Shown here piece after piece: positions 42,516 through 50,714 of a DNA stretch of 64,000 nucleotides. The stretch comes from Pseudomonas sp. PSB18. GTDB lineage: Bacteria > Pseudomonadota > Gammaproteobacteria > Pseudomonadales > Pseudomonadaceae. A model generated the notes under the pieces. That model did no database searches. It saw only the letters and a list, made by a program, of their open reading frames with translations, and was not told the DNA's origin. Each line of letters starts with the position of its first letter. The stretch's first letter is position 1. The stretch is from NCBI RefSeq assembly GCF_014596565.1, contig NZ_NOIN01000004.1, forward strand, positions 496,001-560,000, read 5' to 3'. Made by a program: the position numbers and the translations under genes.

Positions 42516-42996
42516 GGTTTGGCTTACTCAGCGAGTGGTCGACGAGGGGATTGCAGCGATCATGACGGTAGAGCCAGAACAGCGGCGGCAGCAATGCAAA
42601 CAGCGCAAGGCTGTCGAACCACAGGTGCGACCAGACCTGTGCCTGGGCGGAAAGCAGCATGTCCTGGGGCGCCCAGAGCACGACGCCGGCGATCAACCAT
42701 CCCCAGGGCAGCGCGCTTCTCAACCGATTGCCGATATGGACAAGGGCCAGCATGTACAGCGAATAACTTTGCAACGTGGCACCGAACAGCGCCAGCCACC
42801 AGACCTGCTGCGCCCGGGCAGCCGAAGGCACCGCAGCGCCGGACCAGAAAGCCTGTTCGATCGTTTGCAGATAGCCGTCGAGCAATCCCGAATGCCCTGC
42901 CCAGGTCAGCGCGAGGCTGACGAGCAGATGCATGAGGGCAGCGGCGTATAGCCAAGCGACCAGGGCTTTGCGAAGGGGGTTGGGAGGGGCTGGCAT
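42508..42996 (-). CDS. Hypothetical four-TM membrane protein
   Basis: 162 residues with four hydrophobic segments (ALVAWLYAAALMHLLVSLALTW; WWLALFGATLQSYSLYMLALVHIG; GWLIAGVVLWAPQDMLLS; SLALFALLPPLFWLY). The start is ATG 42996 (MPAPPNPLRKA) with AGGA upstream; the frame continues to 43194 but only through REP DNA. I do not recognise the family. First gene of the three-gene operon and likely a membrane partner of the epimerase. Confidence 0.75.
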   Translation of the reverse strand: MPAPPNPLRKALVAWLYAAALMHLLVSLALTWAGHSGLLDGYLQTIEQAFWSGAAVPSAARAQQVWWLALFGATLQSYSLYMLALVHIGNRLRSALPWGWLIAGVVLWAPQDMLLSAQAQVWSHLWFDSLALFALLPPLFWLYRHDRCNPLVDHSLSKPNHA

Positions 42997-43085
42997 TCCG
43001 TGTCCTGAAGGCTTGCTTGGGAGCCGCAAGTCTAAAGGAAAAGAAAGCGGCTTTACCTGGCTATTTGGGGTGGGTTGAAGTCCGC

Positions 43086-43178
43086 CATCGCGAGCAGGCT
43101 CGCTCCCACAGGGGATGGGTATGGCCGCAGATATCACAGTCATCACCGGCCCATGTGGGAGCGAGCCTGCTCGCGATG
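43086..43178. repeat. REP pair
   Basis: Perfect 25-bp arms at 43086-43110 and 43154-43178, identical to those at 365-431 and 4034-4091, with a 43-bp spacer. It separates the membrane-protein operon from the 3' end of the ABC permease gene. Confidence 0.9.
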
Positions 43179-43223
43179 GCGCCCGCCCAGACAACCGCTT
43201 ACCTGAACATCATGGCGCCCCCA

Positions 43224-44090
43224 TCAACGCTGCATCCCCCAACGCTTCACCGTCACCCGCTCCAGGTTGTCGAACACCAGGTTCTCCACCAGCAAGCCGA
43301 TCAGGATCACCACCGCCAACCCGGCAAAGACTTTGTCGGTGTACAGCTCGTTACGGTTCTGAAAGATGTACCAACCCAGGCCGCCCTTGCCGCTGGTGGC
43401 GCCGAACACCAGTTCAGCGGCGATCAACGTACGCCAGGCAAAGGCCCAACCGATTTTCAGCCCGGCGAGGATCGACGGCAGCGCTGCGGGAATCAGGATG
43501 AACAGCACGAAGCGCAGACCCTTGAGCCCATAATTGCGCCCAGCCATGCGCAAGGTTTCGGACACGCCGAGAAAGCCCGCATACATGTTCAGCGCCAACG
43601 CCCACAACACCGAATGCACCAATACGAAAATCAGGCTGTTCTGCCCCAGGCCGAACCACAGCAATGCCAGCGGCAACAGGGCGATGGCCGGTAGCGGATT
43701 GAACATCGATGTAAGGGTGCTGAGCAGGTCGCGCCCCAACCGCGTCGACACCGCCAGGGTCGTCAGGCCAAACGCCAGGGCGATACCCAGCAGATATCCC
43801 TTGAGCAGCACCGCCAGGGAAATCCAGACCTTGCCCAACAGTTCGCCGCTGCGCAGCCCTTCGTACAAAGCGCTGGCGGTTTGCAGGAACCCTGGCAGCA
43901 ACAGGTCATTGTTCTGGTAGCAGGCCACCGCCTCCCACAACAGCGCCAGCAGCACAAGGATCAGACTCTTGCGCAACCAACCCTGCTGCCAGAGACGCTG
44001 GCCCAGAGGCAACTCCCGTTCCAGCGGTACGTGGGTCAAGGGCTGCAGGTCAACTTCATATTCTTCGCGCACAGGCGATAAACGGCTCAT
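43224..44090 (-). CDS. ABC transporter permease (TauC/SsuC family)
   Basis: 288 residues. The BPD_transp_1 domain with about six TM helices follows a 55-residue cytosolic N-terminus. The EAA loop is LRMAGRNYGLKGLRFVLFILIPAALPSILAGLK, and the family-typical WRTLIAAELVFGATSGKGGLGW is present. The start is ATG 44090 (MSRLSPVREEYEV) with GGGGCA upstream; the longer frame to 44216 runs inside the ATPase gene. It is the last gene of the dioxygenase-SBP-ATPase-permease operon, whose order recalls P. aeruginosa PA2310-PA2307. The substrate is probably an organosulfur or similar compound. Confidence 0.9.
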   Translation of the reverse strand: MSRLSPVREEYEVDLQPLTHVPLERELPLGQRLWQQGWLRKSLILVLLALLWEAVACYQNNDLLLPGFLQTASALYEGLRSGELLGKVWISLAVLLKGYLLGIALAFGLTTLAVSTRLGRDLLSTLTSMFNPLPAIALLPLALLWFGLGQNSLIFVLVHSVLWALALNMYAGFLGVSETLRMAGRNYGLKGLRFVLFILIPAALPSILAGLKIGWAFAWRTLIAAELVFGATSGKGGLGWYIFQNRNELYTDKVFAGLAVVILIGLLVENLVFDNLERVTVKRWGMQR

Positions 44091-44100
44091 GGGTTGCCCC

Positions 44101-44961
44101 TCAATACGCGATACGGATGTCGGCAAAATCCAGCTCCCGTTCGGTTTCAGGCCCTGGGCCTTGCTCGAACAGCAGCCGATGAATCCGCCGGGCAGTCTGC
44201 TGGAATGCCACGCCACCCAGGCTGTGCAGGTCGAATTGATGGCTGTGGATCTCCGCCCTTACCCGCCCCGGGTGCGGTGAGAGCAGCAGGATACGATTAC
44301 CCACCACCAACGCTTCTTCGATGGAGTGGGTGACGAACAGCAGCGTGAAGCGCACCTCTTCCCAGAGCAGCAACAACTCCTCCTGCATCTTGCGCCGGGT
44401 CAAGGCATCGAGGGCGGCAAAGGGCTCGTCCATCAAGAGGATTTTCGGTTGCATCGCGAGTGCCCGGGCGATGGCGACACGGGCCTTCATGCCACCCGAC
44501 AACGTGTGGGGGTAGGCATCGGCAAAGGCCCCCAAACCGACCTTGTCCAGGTAATGCAGCGCCCGCTCTTCGGCCTCGGCGCGCTTGAGGGTGCGGGAAG
44601 CCAGGAGTGCGAACATCACATTCTGCTTGACGGTTTTCCAGGGCGGCAGTTGATCGAACTCCTGGAACACCACGACCCGGTCGGGCCCTGGTGCATTGAC
44701 GACTTCTCCTTGCAGGCGGATCTCGCCCTCCTGCGGTGCGATGAAACCGCCGACGGCCTTGAGCAACGTAGACTTGCCGCAGCCCGACGGGCCGAGCAGC
44801 ACGAAGCGGTCCGCCGGATCGACGTCGAAACTGACTCGATGGGTGGCCCGCACCACGCGCTGGGAGATGTGGTACTCCAGGCTGACGTTATCCACGGACA
44901 ACAACGGGGTGTCGGTGCGAGCAGGGCTGCTGGCCGCGTGGCCTGGCAATGGCGCGTTCAT
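44101..44961 (-). CDS. ABC transporter ATP-binding protein (TauB/SsuB family)
   Basis: 286 residues. Walker A is GPSGCGKST, the Q-loop VFQEFDQLPPWKT, the signature LSGGMKARVAIARAL, Walker B ILLMDEPFAALD, and the H-loop FVTHSIEEALVVGN. LSGGM replaces the usual LSGGQ, which is common in TauB/SsuB relatives. The start is ATG 44961, 5 nt past the SBP stop, with GGGGAG upstream; an in-frame TTG at 44970 is less likely. The C-terminal ~45 residues (HSHQFDLHSLGGVAFQQTAR...) extend past the core domain. Confidence 0.92.
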   Translation of the reverse strand: MNAPLPGHAASSPARTDTPLLSVDNVSLEYHISQRVVRATHRVSFDVDPADRFVLLGPSGCGKSTLLKAVGGFIAPQEGEIRLQGEVVNAPGPDRVVVFQEFDQLPPWKTVKQNVMFALLASRTLKRAEAEERALHYLDKVGLGAFADAYPHTLSGGMKARVAIARALAMQPKILLMDEPFAALDALTRRKMQEELLLLWEEVRFTLLFVTHSIEEALVVGNRILLLSPHPGRVRAEIHSHQFDLHSLGGVAFQQTARRIHRLLFEQGPGPETERELDFADIRIAY

Positions 44962-44966
44962 GGCGA

Positions 44967-45992
44967 TCAACTCCCCTGCAATGGCCTGGTGTCCTGGAAG
45001 AAATAATCCTCCCAGGAGGCCGGCTTGTTCTTGATCGCGCCGACGCGGTACAGGAATTCGGCCAGCGGGTAGGTGTTCTTCGGCGTGACGGTGAATTCGA
45101 TCTGCGGGTTCTCGATGATTTTCAGCAGCGTCGCCCGGTCGATCCTGGCCTGGGTCACCCGCAGGTAGGTATCCGCCGCCGCGCCTTTGTCGTTCTGGGC
45201 AAACTCGGCCGCTTCGGTCAACGCCTCGACGAAGGCCTTGTAGGTTTTCGGGTTCTCATCGCGAAATTTCTCGGTGGCGAACAACACTGTGGGGGAGTTC
45301 GGCCCCAATACATCATAGGAATTGAGCACCACATGAACGCCCGGGGTTTGCAGCGCCTGGTCCTGGAACGGCGGGTTGGAGAAATGTCCGGTCAACTCCG
45401 TGCCACCGGCGATCAAAGCCGCCGTCGCGTCCGGGTGTGGAACGGCCAGGGTGTACTTGTCCAGGCGATTGAATTCCTTGTCGCCCCACTGCTTCGCGGC
45501 GGCGTACTGCAGGAAACGTGACTGCACCGAAACACCCACCGCCGGCACCGCGATACGGTCCTGCTCGGTGAAGTCGGCAATGGTCTTGACCTTGGGGTTG
45601 TTGCTCAACAGGTAATAAGGAAAGTTGCCCAGAGAAGCCACCGCCTTGACGTTCTGCTTGCCGCGGGTGCGGTCCCAGATGGTCAGCAATGGACCGACCC
45701 CGGCGCCGGCAATGTCGATGGAGCCCGACAGCAACGCATCGTTGACCGCCGCGCCGCCGGACAACTGGGTCCAGTCGACCTTGATGTCGATGCCTTCCTG
45801 CTTGCCGTGTTTCTCGATCAACTGTTGGTCACGGACCACGTTCAGCAGCAGATACACGATGCCGAACTGCTCGGCGATACGAATCTCACCCTCGGCGCGG
45901 GCGCTGGAGGGTGCCACCAGGCTACCGGCCAACAGGCTGAATCCCAGGCCGATGGCAGCGGCCAGCGGTGCAAAAGCAATGCGTTTGGACAT
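44967..45992 (-). CDS. ABC transporter substrate-binding protein (TauA/SsuA-like)
   Basis: 341 residues. The signal peptide runs MSKRIAFAPLAAAIGLGFSL to SARA|EGEIRIAEQFG. The mature part has the SsuA/TauA/NMT1 pattern: GIVYLLLNVVRDQQLIEKHGKQEGI, WTQLSGGAAVNDALLSGSIDIAGAGVGPLLT. ATG 45992 with GGAGA upstream is chosen over the start at 46028. It lies 36 bp downstream of the TauD-like gene. The ligand is not predictable in detail; taurine, alkanesulfonates or sulfate esters are the likely class given the neighbouring dioxygenase. Confidence 0.9.
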   Translation of the reverse strand: MSKRIAFAPLAAAIGLGFSLLAGSLVAPSSARAEGEIRIAEQFGIVYLLLNVVRDQQLIEKHGKQEGIDIKVDWTQLSGGAAVNDALLSGSIDIAGAGVGPLLTIWDRTRGKQNVKAVASLGNFPYYLLSNNPKVKTIADFTEQDRIAVPAVGVSVQSRFLQYAAAKQWGDKEFNRLDKYTLAVPHPDATAALIAGGTELTGHFSNPPFQDQALQTPGVHVVLNSYDVLGPNSPTVLFATEKFRDENPKTYKAFVEALTEAAEFAQNDKGAAADTYLRVTQARIDRATLLKIIENPQIEFTVTPKNTYPLAEFLYRVGAIKNKPASWEDYFFQDTRPLQGS

Positions 45993-46028
45993 GTTGATTC
46001 TCCGGGCGCTATGCGCGTGGGCAGCCAA

Positions 46029-46934
46029 TCAGAAAGGGGCATCGCCCTGGATGGTGGTGCGATACAGTTTGCGACGCAGATGACTCGGGCAACCGGCAGC
46101 CAGATGGATCAGCGAGCGGTTGTCCCAGAACACCAGGTCGTGGGGCTGCCATTGATGGCGATAGATGTTCCGGGGCAACACGCTGTGTGCGTACAACTCG
46201 GCCAGCAGCGCTTTGCTTTCGTCCTCCGGCAAACCGACGATGCGGGTGGTGAAGCCTTCACTGACGAACAGCGCCTTGCGCCCGGTTTCCGGGTGGGTGC
46301 GCACGATCGGGTGAACGACCTCGGCGACCTGGGCCAGTTGTTCCGGTGTCAGCGTTGGTCGCCAGTTGCCTTCGAATTTGTTTTCGCTGTAGCGCGCGGT
46401 ATAGGAGTGCGCCGCCGAACGGCCCTCCACCGCTTTACGCAATGCCTCGGGCAAGTCATCCCAGGCCTTGTGCATGTCGGCGAACAGGGTGTCGCCACCT
46501 TCGCTCGGCAACTCCTGGGCGTGGAGCATCGATCCCAGGCTGGGCAGTTGTTTATAGGAAAGGTCGGAATGCCAGAACTTCCCGGCATCGCCCAGGCCGA
46601 TGGACTGGCCGTTCTCGATGATGTTGGAAACGATGAGAATTTCCGGATGCCCGGCCAACAGGAACTGTTTGAGCACGTGAATCTGCAGTACGCCAAAACG
46701 GCGGCTGAAAGCGATGTGCTGTTCGGGGGTGATGCGCTGATCACGGAACACCACGACGTGATGCTCCAGGTGCGCCCGATGGATACGGGCGAAATCTTGG
46801 TCATTGAGTGGTCGGGACAGGTCCAGGCCAAGGATCTCGGCGCCAACGGCGTCGTTGAACGGGCGGATTTCGAACTTTTGCGGCGCGACATTCTCGACGC
46901 TTGGAATGTCCGAGGAATAAGAAACGGCTGGCAT
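46029..46934 (-). CDS. TauD/TfdA-family Fe(II)/2-oxoglutarate dioxygenase
   Basis: 301 residues. The metal triad is visible as WHSDLSYKQLP (His-X-Asp) and NRSLIHLAAGC (distal His), and the 2OG-binding Arg is in LRRKLYRTTIQG. The N-terminal block FEIRPFNDAVGAEILGLDLSRPL is typical of TauD/TfdA. Enzymes of this family cleave sulfonates, sulfate esters or aryloxyacids by hydroxylation. It is the first gene of an importer operon, so uptake and cleavage of the compound are coupled. ATG 46934 is the first in frame. The AT-rich upstream region carries a CysB-like motif, consistent with sulfur starvation control. Confidence 0.92.
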   Translation of the reverse strand: MPAVSYSSDIPSVENVAPQKFEIRPFNDAVGAEILGLDLSRPLNDQDFARIHRAHLEHHVVVFRDQRITPEQHIAFSRRFGVLQIHVLKQFLLAGHPEILIVSNIIENGQSIGLGDAGKFWHSDLSYKQLPSLGSMLHAQELPSEGGDTLFADMHKAWDDLPEALRKAVEGRSAAHSYTARYSENKFEGNWRPTLTPEQLAQVAEVVHPIVRTHPETGRKALFVSEGFTTRIVGLPEDESKALLAELYAHSVLPRNIYRHQWQPHDLVFWDNRSLIHLAAGCPSHLRRKLYRTTIQGDAPF

Positions 46935-47060
46935 ACATCACTCCCACGCACAGCGCGCTTCATGGGCGCGCCTCGATCAAAAACTCACGGCATGGCCGTA
47001 TGGGTTCGTGTCGTGCGGCGCGCCGATTGGTCGGCAGGTACGCAGAGGTATGACTTTATC

Positions 47061-47098
47061 GGTATAAGAATTTAAATTTAAATACCTTTAATGAATAA
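47061..47098 (-). promoter_or_regulatory. AT-rich dyad and CysB-like site upstream of the TauD operon
   Basis: GGTAT...ATACC arms (47061-47065 and 47082-47086) flank AATTTAAATT. On the minus strand 47098-47082 reads TTATTCATTAAAGGTAT, close to the TTATTCCTTAA motif found at 17380 and 19068. It lies about 150 bp upstream of the TauD-like start in the 229-bp gap 46935-47163. The CysB link is inference. Confidence 0.4.
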
Positions 47099-47163
47099 CG
47101 ATATGGCTTGGAGTTTTCATCGCCCCTGTGGCGAGGGGACTGGACGGCCTCAATTGCTCGTCT

Positions 47164-48531
47164 CTACCGCTCGTGCAACGCCTCGGCCCGGGCCTTGATG
47201 ATGGGCTTGAGCAGGTAGCTGAGCACGGTTTTCTTGCCGGTGATGATGTCCACCGAGGCCACCATGCCCGGGATGATCAGCAGCGGTTTGTCATCGGTGC
47301 CCAGGTGGCTGCGCTCGGTGCGCAGCTTGATGATGTAGTAGGTGGTTTTCTTGTCCTCGTCGGTGATGGTGTCGGCACCGATCTGTTCCAGCTTGGCCTT
47401 CAGCCCACCGTAGATGGTGTAGTCATACGCGGTGAACTTCACCGTGGCGTCCTGACCAGGGTGCAGGAAGGCGATGTCCTGGGGACGGATTTTCGCTTCC
47501 ACCAGGATGGTATCGTCCAGCGGCACGATCTCCACCAGGTCACTGCCAGGCTGGATCACGCCACCGATGGTGTTCACCAGCATTTTGTTGACGATACCCC
47601 GCACGGGCGACGTCACCAGGGTGCGGCTTACGCGGTCCTCCAGGGCCTTGCCGGTCGCCTGGGCCTTGTTCAGGTCGGTGCGCGCCTCGTTGAGCTGGGT
47701 CAGCGCTTCGCTGCGGAATTTGCCGCGGGTCTCGTCGATCTTGCGTTGCACTTCCTTGATCGCCGATTCGGCGCGAGGAATCGCCAGGGTCGTGGCATCC
47801 AGTTGTCCGCGGGTCTCGACTTCAGCGCGCTTGAGCCGCAGCACTTCCACCGGCGACACCGCGCCTTGAGCCACCAATGGTTCGGACATGTTGATTTCCT
47901 GGCGTTGCAACGCCAGGCCGGAACGGTATTGCGCCTGCTTCGAAATGAACTCGCGCAACTCCTGCTGGCGCTGCACCAGTTGCTCCTGCAACCCGCCGAT
48001 TTCATCATGCAACTGCTGACGACGACTGATGTACAGCGACTCTTCACTGGCGGCCTGACCCGGCACTGCCTTGAGTACATCGGTCGGGAAGTTCAGCGGT
48101 CGGTCGTCGACCTCGGCACTCAATCGTTCGACCCGCAACAGCATGGACAGGCGATCCGCCTCGGTTTCGCCCACATTCGAGACAAACCGTGTGTCGTCCA
48201 GGCGAATCAAAGGCGCACCAGCCTCGACGATCTGCCCTTCCTTGACGAACAGCTCCGCGACAATGCCGCCTTCCAGGTTCTGGATCTTCTGGATCTTGGA
48301 GGACGGAATCGCCTTGCCGTCGCCCTTGGTCACTTCGTCGACCACGGCGAAGTTAGCCCACAGCACCAGGAACACGAAGAACGCGATGATGCCCCAGATC
48401 GTCAGGCGCACCACGCGCGGGGCGTCTTCGATCAGGGCCTTGTTGACCTCCGGCAGCGGCTGGCCGTGCAACGAAGCGGAGCCTTTGAAATAGCGGCCCA
48501 CGGAATCCTTGAAACCCGACTTAAGCAACAC
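47164..48531 (-). CDS. lapC: Type I secretion membrane fusion protein LapC
   Basis: 455 residues of the HlyD/LapC family. A cytosolic N-terminus of ~40 residues is followed by one TM helix (LTIWGIIAFFVFLVLWANF). A lipoyl half (QNLEGGIVAELFVKEGQIVE) and a long coiled-coil region (about 110-300; GGLQEQLVQRQQELREFISK) come next, then the HlyD signature-like C-terminus (TTYYIIKLRTERSHL...LLIIPGMVASVDIITGKKTVLSYLLKPI). It bridges LapB and LapE to export LapA. Its start overlaps the lapB stop by 11 bp. Last gene of the lapE-lapB-lapC operon. Confidence 0.95.
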   Translation of the reverse strand: MLLKSGFKDSVGRYFKGSASLHGQPLPEVNKALIEDAPRVVRLTIWGIIAFFVFLVLWANFAVVDEVTKGDGKAIPSSKIQKIQNLEGGIVAELFVKEGQIVEAGAPLIRLDDTRFVSNVGETEADRLSMLLRVERLSAEVDDRPLNFPTDVLKAVPGQAASEESLYISRRQQLHDEIGGLQEQLVQRQQELREFISKQAQYRSGLALQRQEINMSEPLVAQGAVSPVEVLRLKRAEVETRGQLDATTLAIPRAESAIKEVQRKIDETRGKFRSEALTQLNEARTDLNKAQATGKALEDRVSRTLVTSPVRGIVNKMLVNTIGGVIQPGSDLVEIVPLDDTILVEAKIRPQDIAFLHPGQDATVKFTAYDYTIYGGLKAKLEQIGADTITDEDKKTTYYIIKLRTERSHLGTDDKPLLIIPGMVASVDIITGKKTVLSYLLKPIIKARAEALHER

Positions 48532-50677
48532 TGATCTGCCCCTTCTTCAACGCTTCCATCACGGCAGCTTTCGGGCCGTCGGCCAGGATCTGTCCACGGT
48601 CGATCACCAACAGGCGATCCACCAGCGACAGCAAGGATGCCCGGTGCGTCACCAACAGCACGGTCTTGTTTTCCACCACGGCAGCCAGGCGCTGCTTCAG
48701 GCGCTCCTCACCGGTGTTGTCCATGGCGCTGGTGGGCTCGTCCAGCAGCAGGATCGGAGGGTTGAGCAGCAGCGCACGGGCCAGGGCAACGTTCTGGCGC
48801 TGGCCGCCGGACAGGTTCTGTCCGCGCTCGCCGACCTGCAACTCATAGCCCTGGGGATGCAGACGCGCGAACTCATGCACGCCCGCCAATTCGGCGGCCT
48901 GGAGCACCAGCTCGTCTTCGACATAGCGGGCGCCCGAGGTCAGGTTGTCCCGCAGGGTGCCGGCCAGCAGTTGGATGTCCTGGGGGACGTAGCCGATGTT
49001 GTAGCGCAACTCGCTGACATCGATCTGGCGAATGTCCACGCCGTCCACCAGCAAGGCACCATCGTCCGGCTGGTAGAGGCCCACCAGCAGCTTGGCCAGG
49101 GAGCTTTTGCCCGAACCGCTGCGGCCGATGATGCCGATTTTCTCACCGGGCTTGATCACCAGGTTGATGTTCTTCAGCGCGGCGTTCTGCTGGTTCGGAT
49201 AAGTGAAGCTCAACTGCCGGCATTCGATGGCGCCCTGCAGGACCTTGCGGCTCAGCGGGCGCTCTTCGAAATTGCGCTCCTGGGGCAACTCCATCATCTG
49301 GTCGACGGACGTCATGGTCACCCGCGCCTGCTGGTAGCGGGTCAGCAGGCCCGACAGCGACGCCAACGGGCTGAGGGCACGACCACTGAGCATGTAGCAG
49401 GCAACCAGCCCCCCCATACTCAAATTACCGGCGATGATCATGTAGACACCGAAGACGATCATGATCACGCCAGCCAACTGCTGGATCAGCAAGGTAATGT
49501 TCATCGCCAACCCGGACAGCATTTTTACCCGCAGCTCGAGACGGCTGAGGGTGCCGATGGTCTGTTCCCACTGATATTGACGCTCGCTCTCGGCGTTATT
49601 GACCTTCACCGCATCCAGGCCGGCCAGGGTCTCGATCAGGCTCGACTGGCGCTCGGCACCCAGGGCCATGGTTCGCTCCATGGTCGCTACCAGGGGCTTT
49701 TGCAATGCATAGCCGATCAACAGCGCAATCGGGAACGCCAGCACCGGAATCCACACCAGGTGTCCGCCAATAATCGCGATGACCATGAAGATCAGCAGGG
49801 TGAACGGCAAGTCGATCAAACTGGTCAGGGTCAGCGAGGCGAGGAAGTCTCGCAGGCTCTGGAACTCATGGATGTTCTGGGCAAAGCTGCCGACCCGCGC
49901 CGGACGGTACTTCATCGCCATGCCAACGATACGCTCGAACAGCGTGGCGGAAATGATCAGGTCGGTTTTCTTGCCCGCCAGGTCCAGGCACAGGCTGCGC
50001 AACATCTTCAGGATCAGATCGAACAGGTAGGCACCGGTGATGCCGATGGCCAACACCCAAAGGGTCGACTCGGCCTGGTTCGGCACGACTCGGTCGTAGA
50101 CGTTCATCACGAACAGCGGCGCGGCCATGGCGATGATGTTGATCAGCAGGCTGGCGGCAATTGCATCGGCGTACAACCAGCGAGAACGCTTGAGGGTGTC
50201 GCGAAACCAGGAGCGCGCCCGGGGAATGAGCGTGCCGTGGTTCACATCGAATTTGTGCTGGGGTTGGGCAAAGAAAACCTTGCCGCTGTAGTCGTCGGCC
50301 AGCAGTTCACGACTGACCGTCACTTCTCCGCCGTCGCTTTCGCTGAGCAGCAGCCGCGCCTGGTCGTCGCCGACCCAGCCCAGCAACACCGCACTGCGAC
50401 CGTCCTTGAGCAGCAACAGGGCCGGCATGGCAATGGTCGGGATCTGCTCGAGCCGGCGTTGCAGCACCCGGCCCTGTAAACCGGCCCGGGCCGCCGCGCG
50501 CGACAATAATTCGACGCTCAACCGCTGCTTGGGCAGCGGCAGGCCGGTGGTGAGCATCGCCGCACTGGCCGGTTTCTGATGCAGCATGCAGAGCGCCAGC
50601 AACCCGTCCAGCAACGGGTCGTCGTGCAGCGTGCGCGGATCATGGACTAGTTCGACTCGACTGACTTCTGATTCCAC
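48521..50677 (-). CDS. lapB: Type I secretion ABC transporter LapB
   Basis: 718 residues. The N-terminal C39-like domain (about 1-145; DPLLDGLLALCMLHQKPASA) follows the start of the chain; the segment looks like the non-cleaving C39-like form of LapB/LssB transporters. Six TM helices follow (ADAIAASLLINIIAMAAPLF...). The ATPase domain has Walker A IGIIGRSGSGKSSLAKLL, signature LSGGQRQNVALARALL and Walker B ILLLDEPTSAMD. I chose GTG 50677 (VESEVSRVELVHDP) because it gives the length I recall for LapB; GTG 50686 is equally open and neither RBS is strong. It drives one-step export of LapA. Confidence 0.94.
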   Translation of the reverse strand: MESEVSRVELVHDPRTLHDDPLLDGLLALCMLHQKPASAAMLTTGLPLPKQRLSVELLSRAAARAGLQGRVLQRRLEQIPTIAMPALLLLKDGRSAVLLGWVGDDQARLLLSESDGGEVTVSRELLADDYSGKVFFAQPQHKFDVNHGTLIPRARSWFRDTLKRSRWLYADAIAASLLINIIAMAAPLFVMNVYDRVVPNQAESTLWVLAIGITGAYLFDLILKMLRSLCLDLAGKKTDLIISATLFERIVGMAMKYRPARVGSFAQNIHEFQSLRDFLASLTLTSLIDLPFTLLIFMVIAIIGGHLVWIPVLAFPIALLIGYALQKPLVATMERTMALGAERQSSLIETLAGLDAVKVNNAESERQYQWEQTIGTLSRLELRVKMLSGLAMNITLLIQQLAGVIMIVFGVYMIIAGNLSMGGLVACYMLSGRALSPLASLSGLLTRYQQARVTMTSVDQMMELPQERNFEERPLSRKVLQGAIECRQLSFTYPNQQNAALKNINLVIKPGEKIGIIGRSGSGKSSLAKLLVGLYQPDDGALLVDGVDIRQIDVSELRYNIGYVPQDIQLLAGTLRDNLTSGARYVEDELVLQAAELAGVHEFARLHPQGYELQVGERGQNLSGGQRQNVALARALLLNPPILLLDEPTSAMDNTGEERLKQRLAAVVENKTVLLVTHRASLLSLVDRLLVIDRGQILADGPKAAVMEALKKGQISVA

Positions 50678-50714
50678 GCTCTGCACTCTTTACTGATCAA
50701 ACTGGATGGATGAA

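Noticed and set aside
40803..42920. A 705-codon plus-strand frame opposite the epimerase
   Set aside because: Antisense shadow; no domains, and the minus strand gives a clear TIGR01777 protein.
365..43178. The repeated GCGAGC elements as a CRISPR array
   Set aside because: Copies are scattered kilobases apart as inverted pairs at gene ends, with no regular spacers and no cas genes.
48509..50479. A 656-codon plus-strand frame opposite lapB
   Set aside because: Antisense shadow of the ABC transporter.
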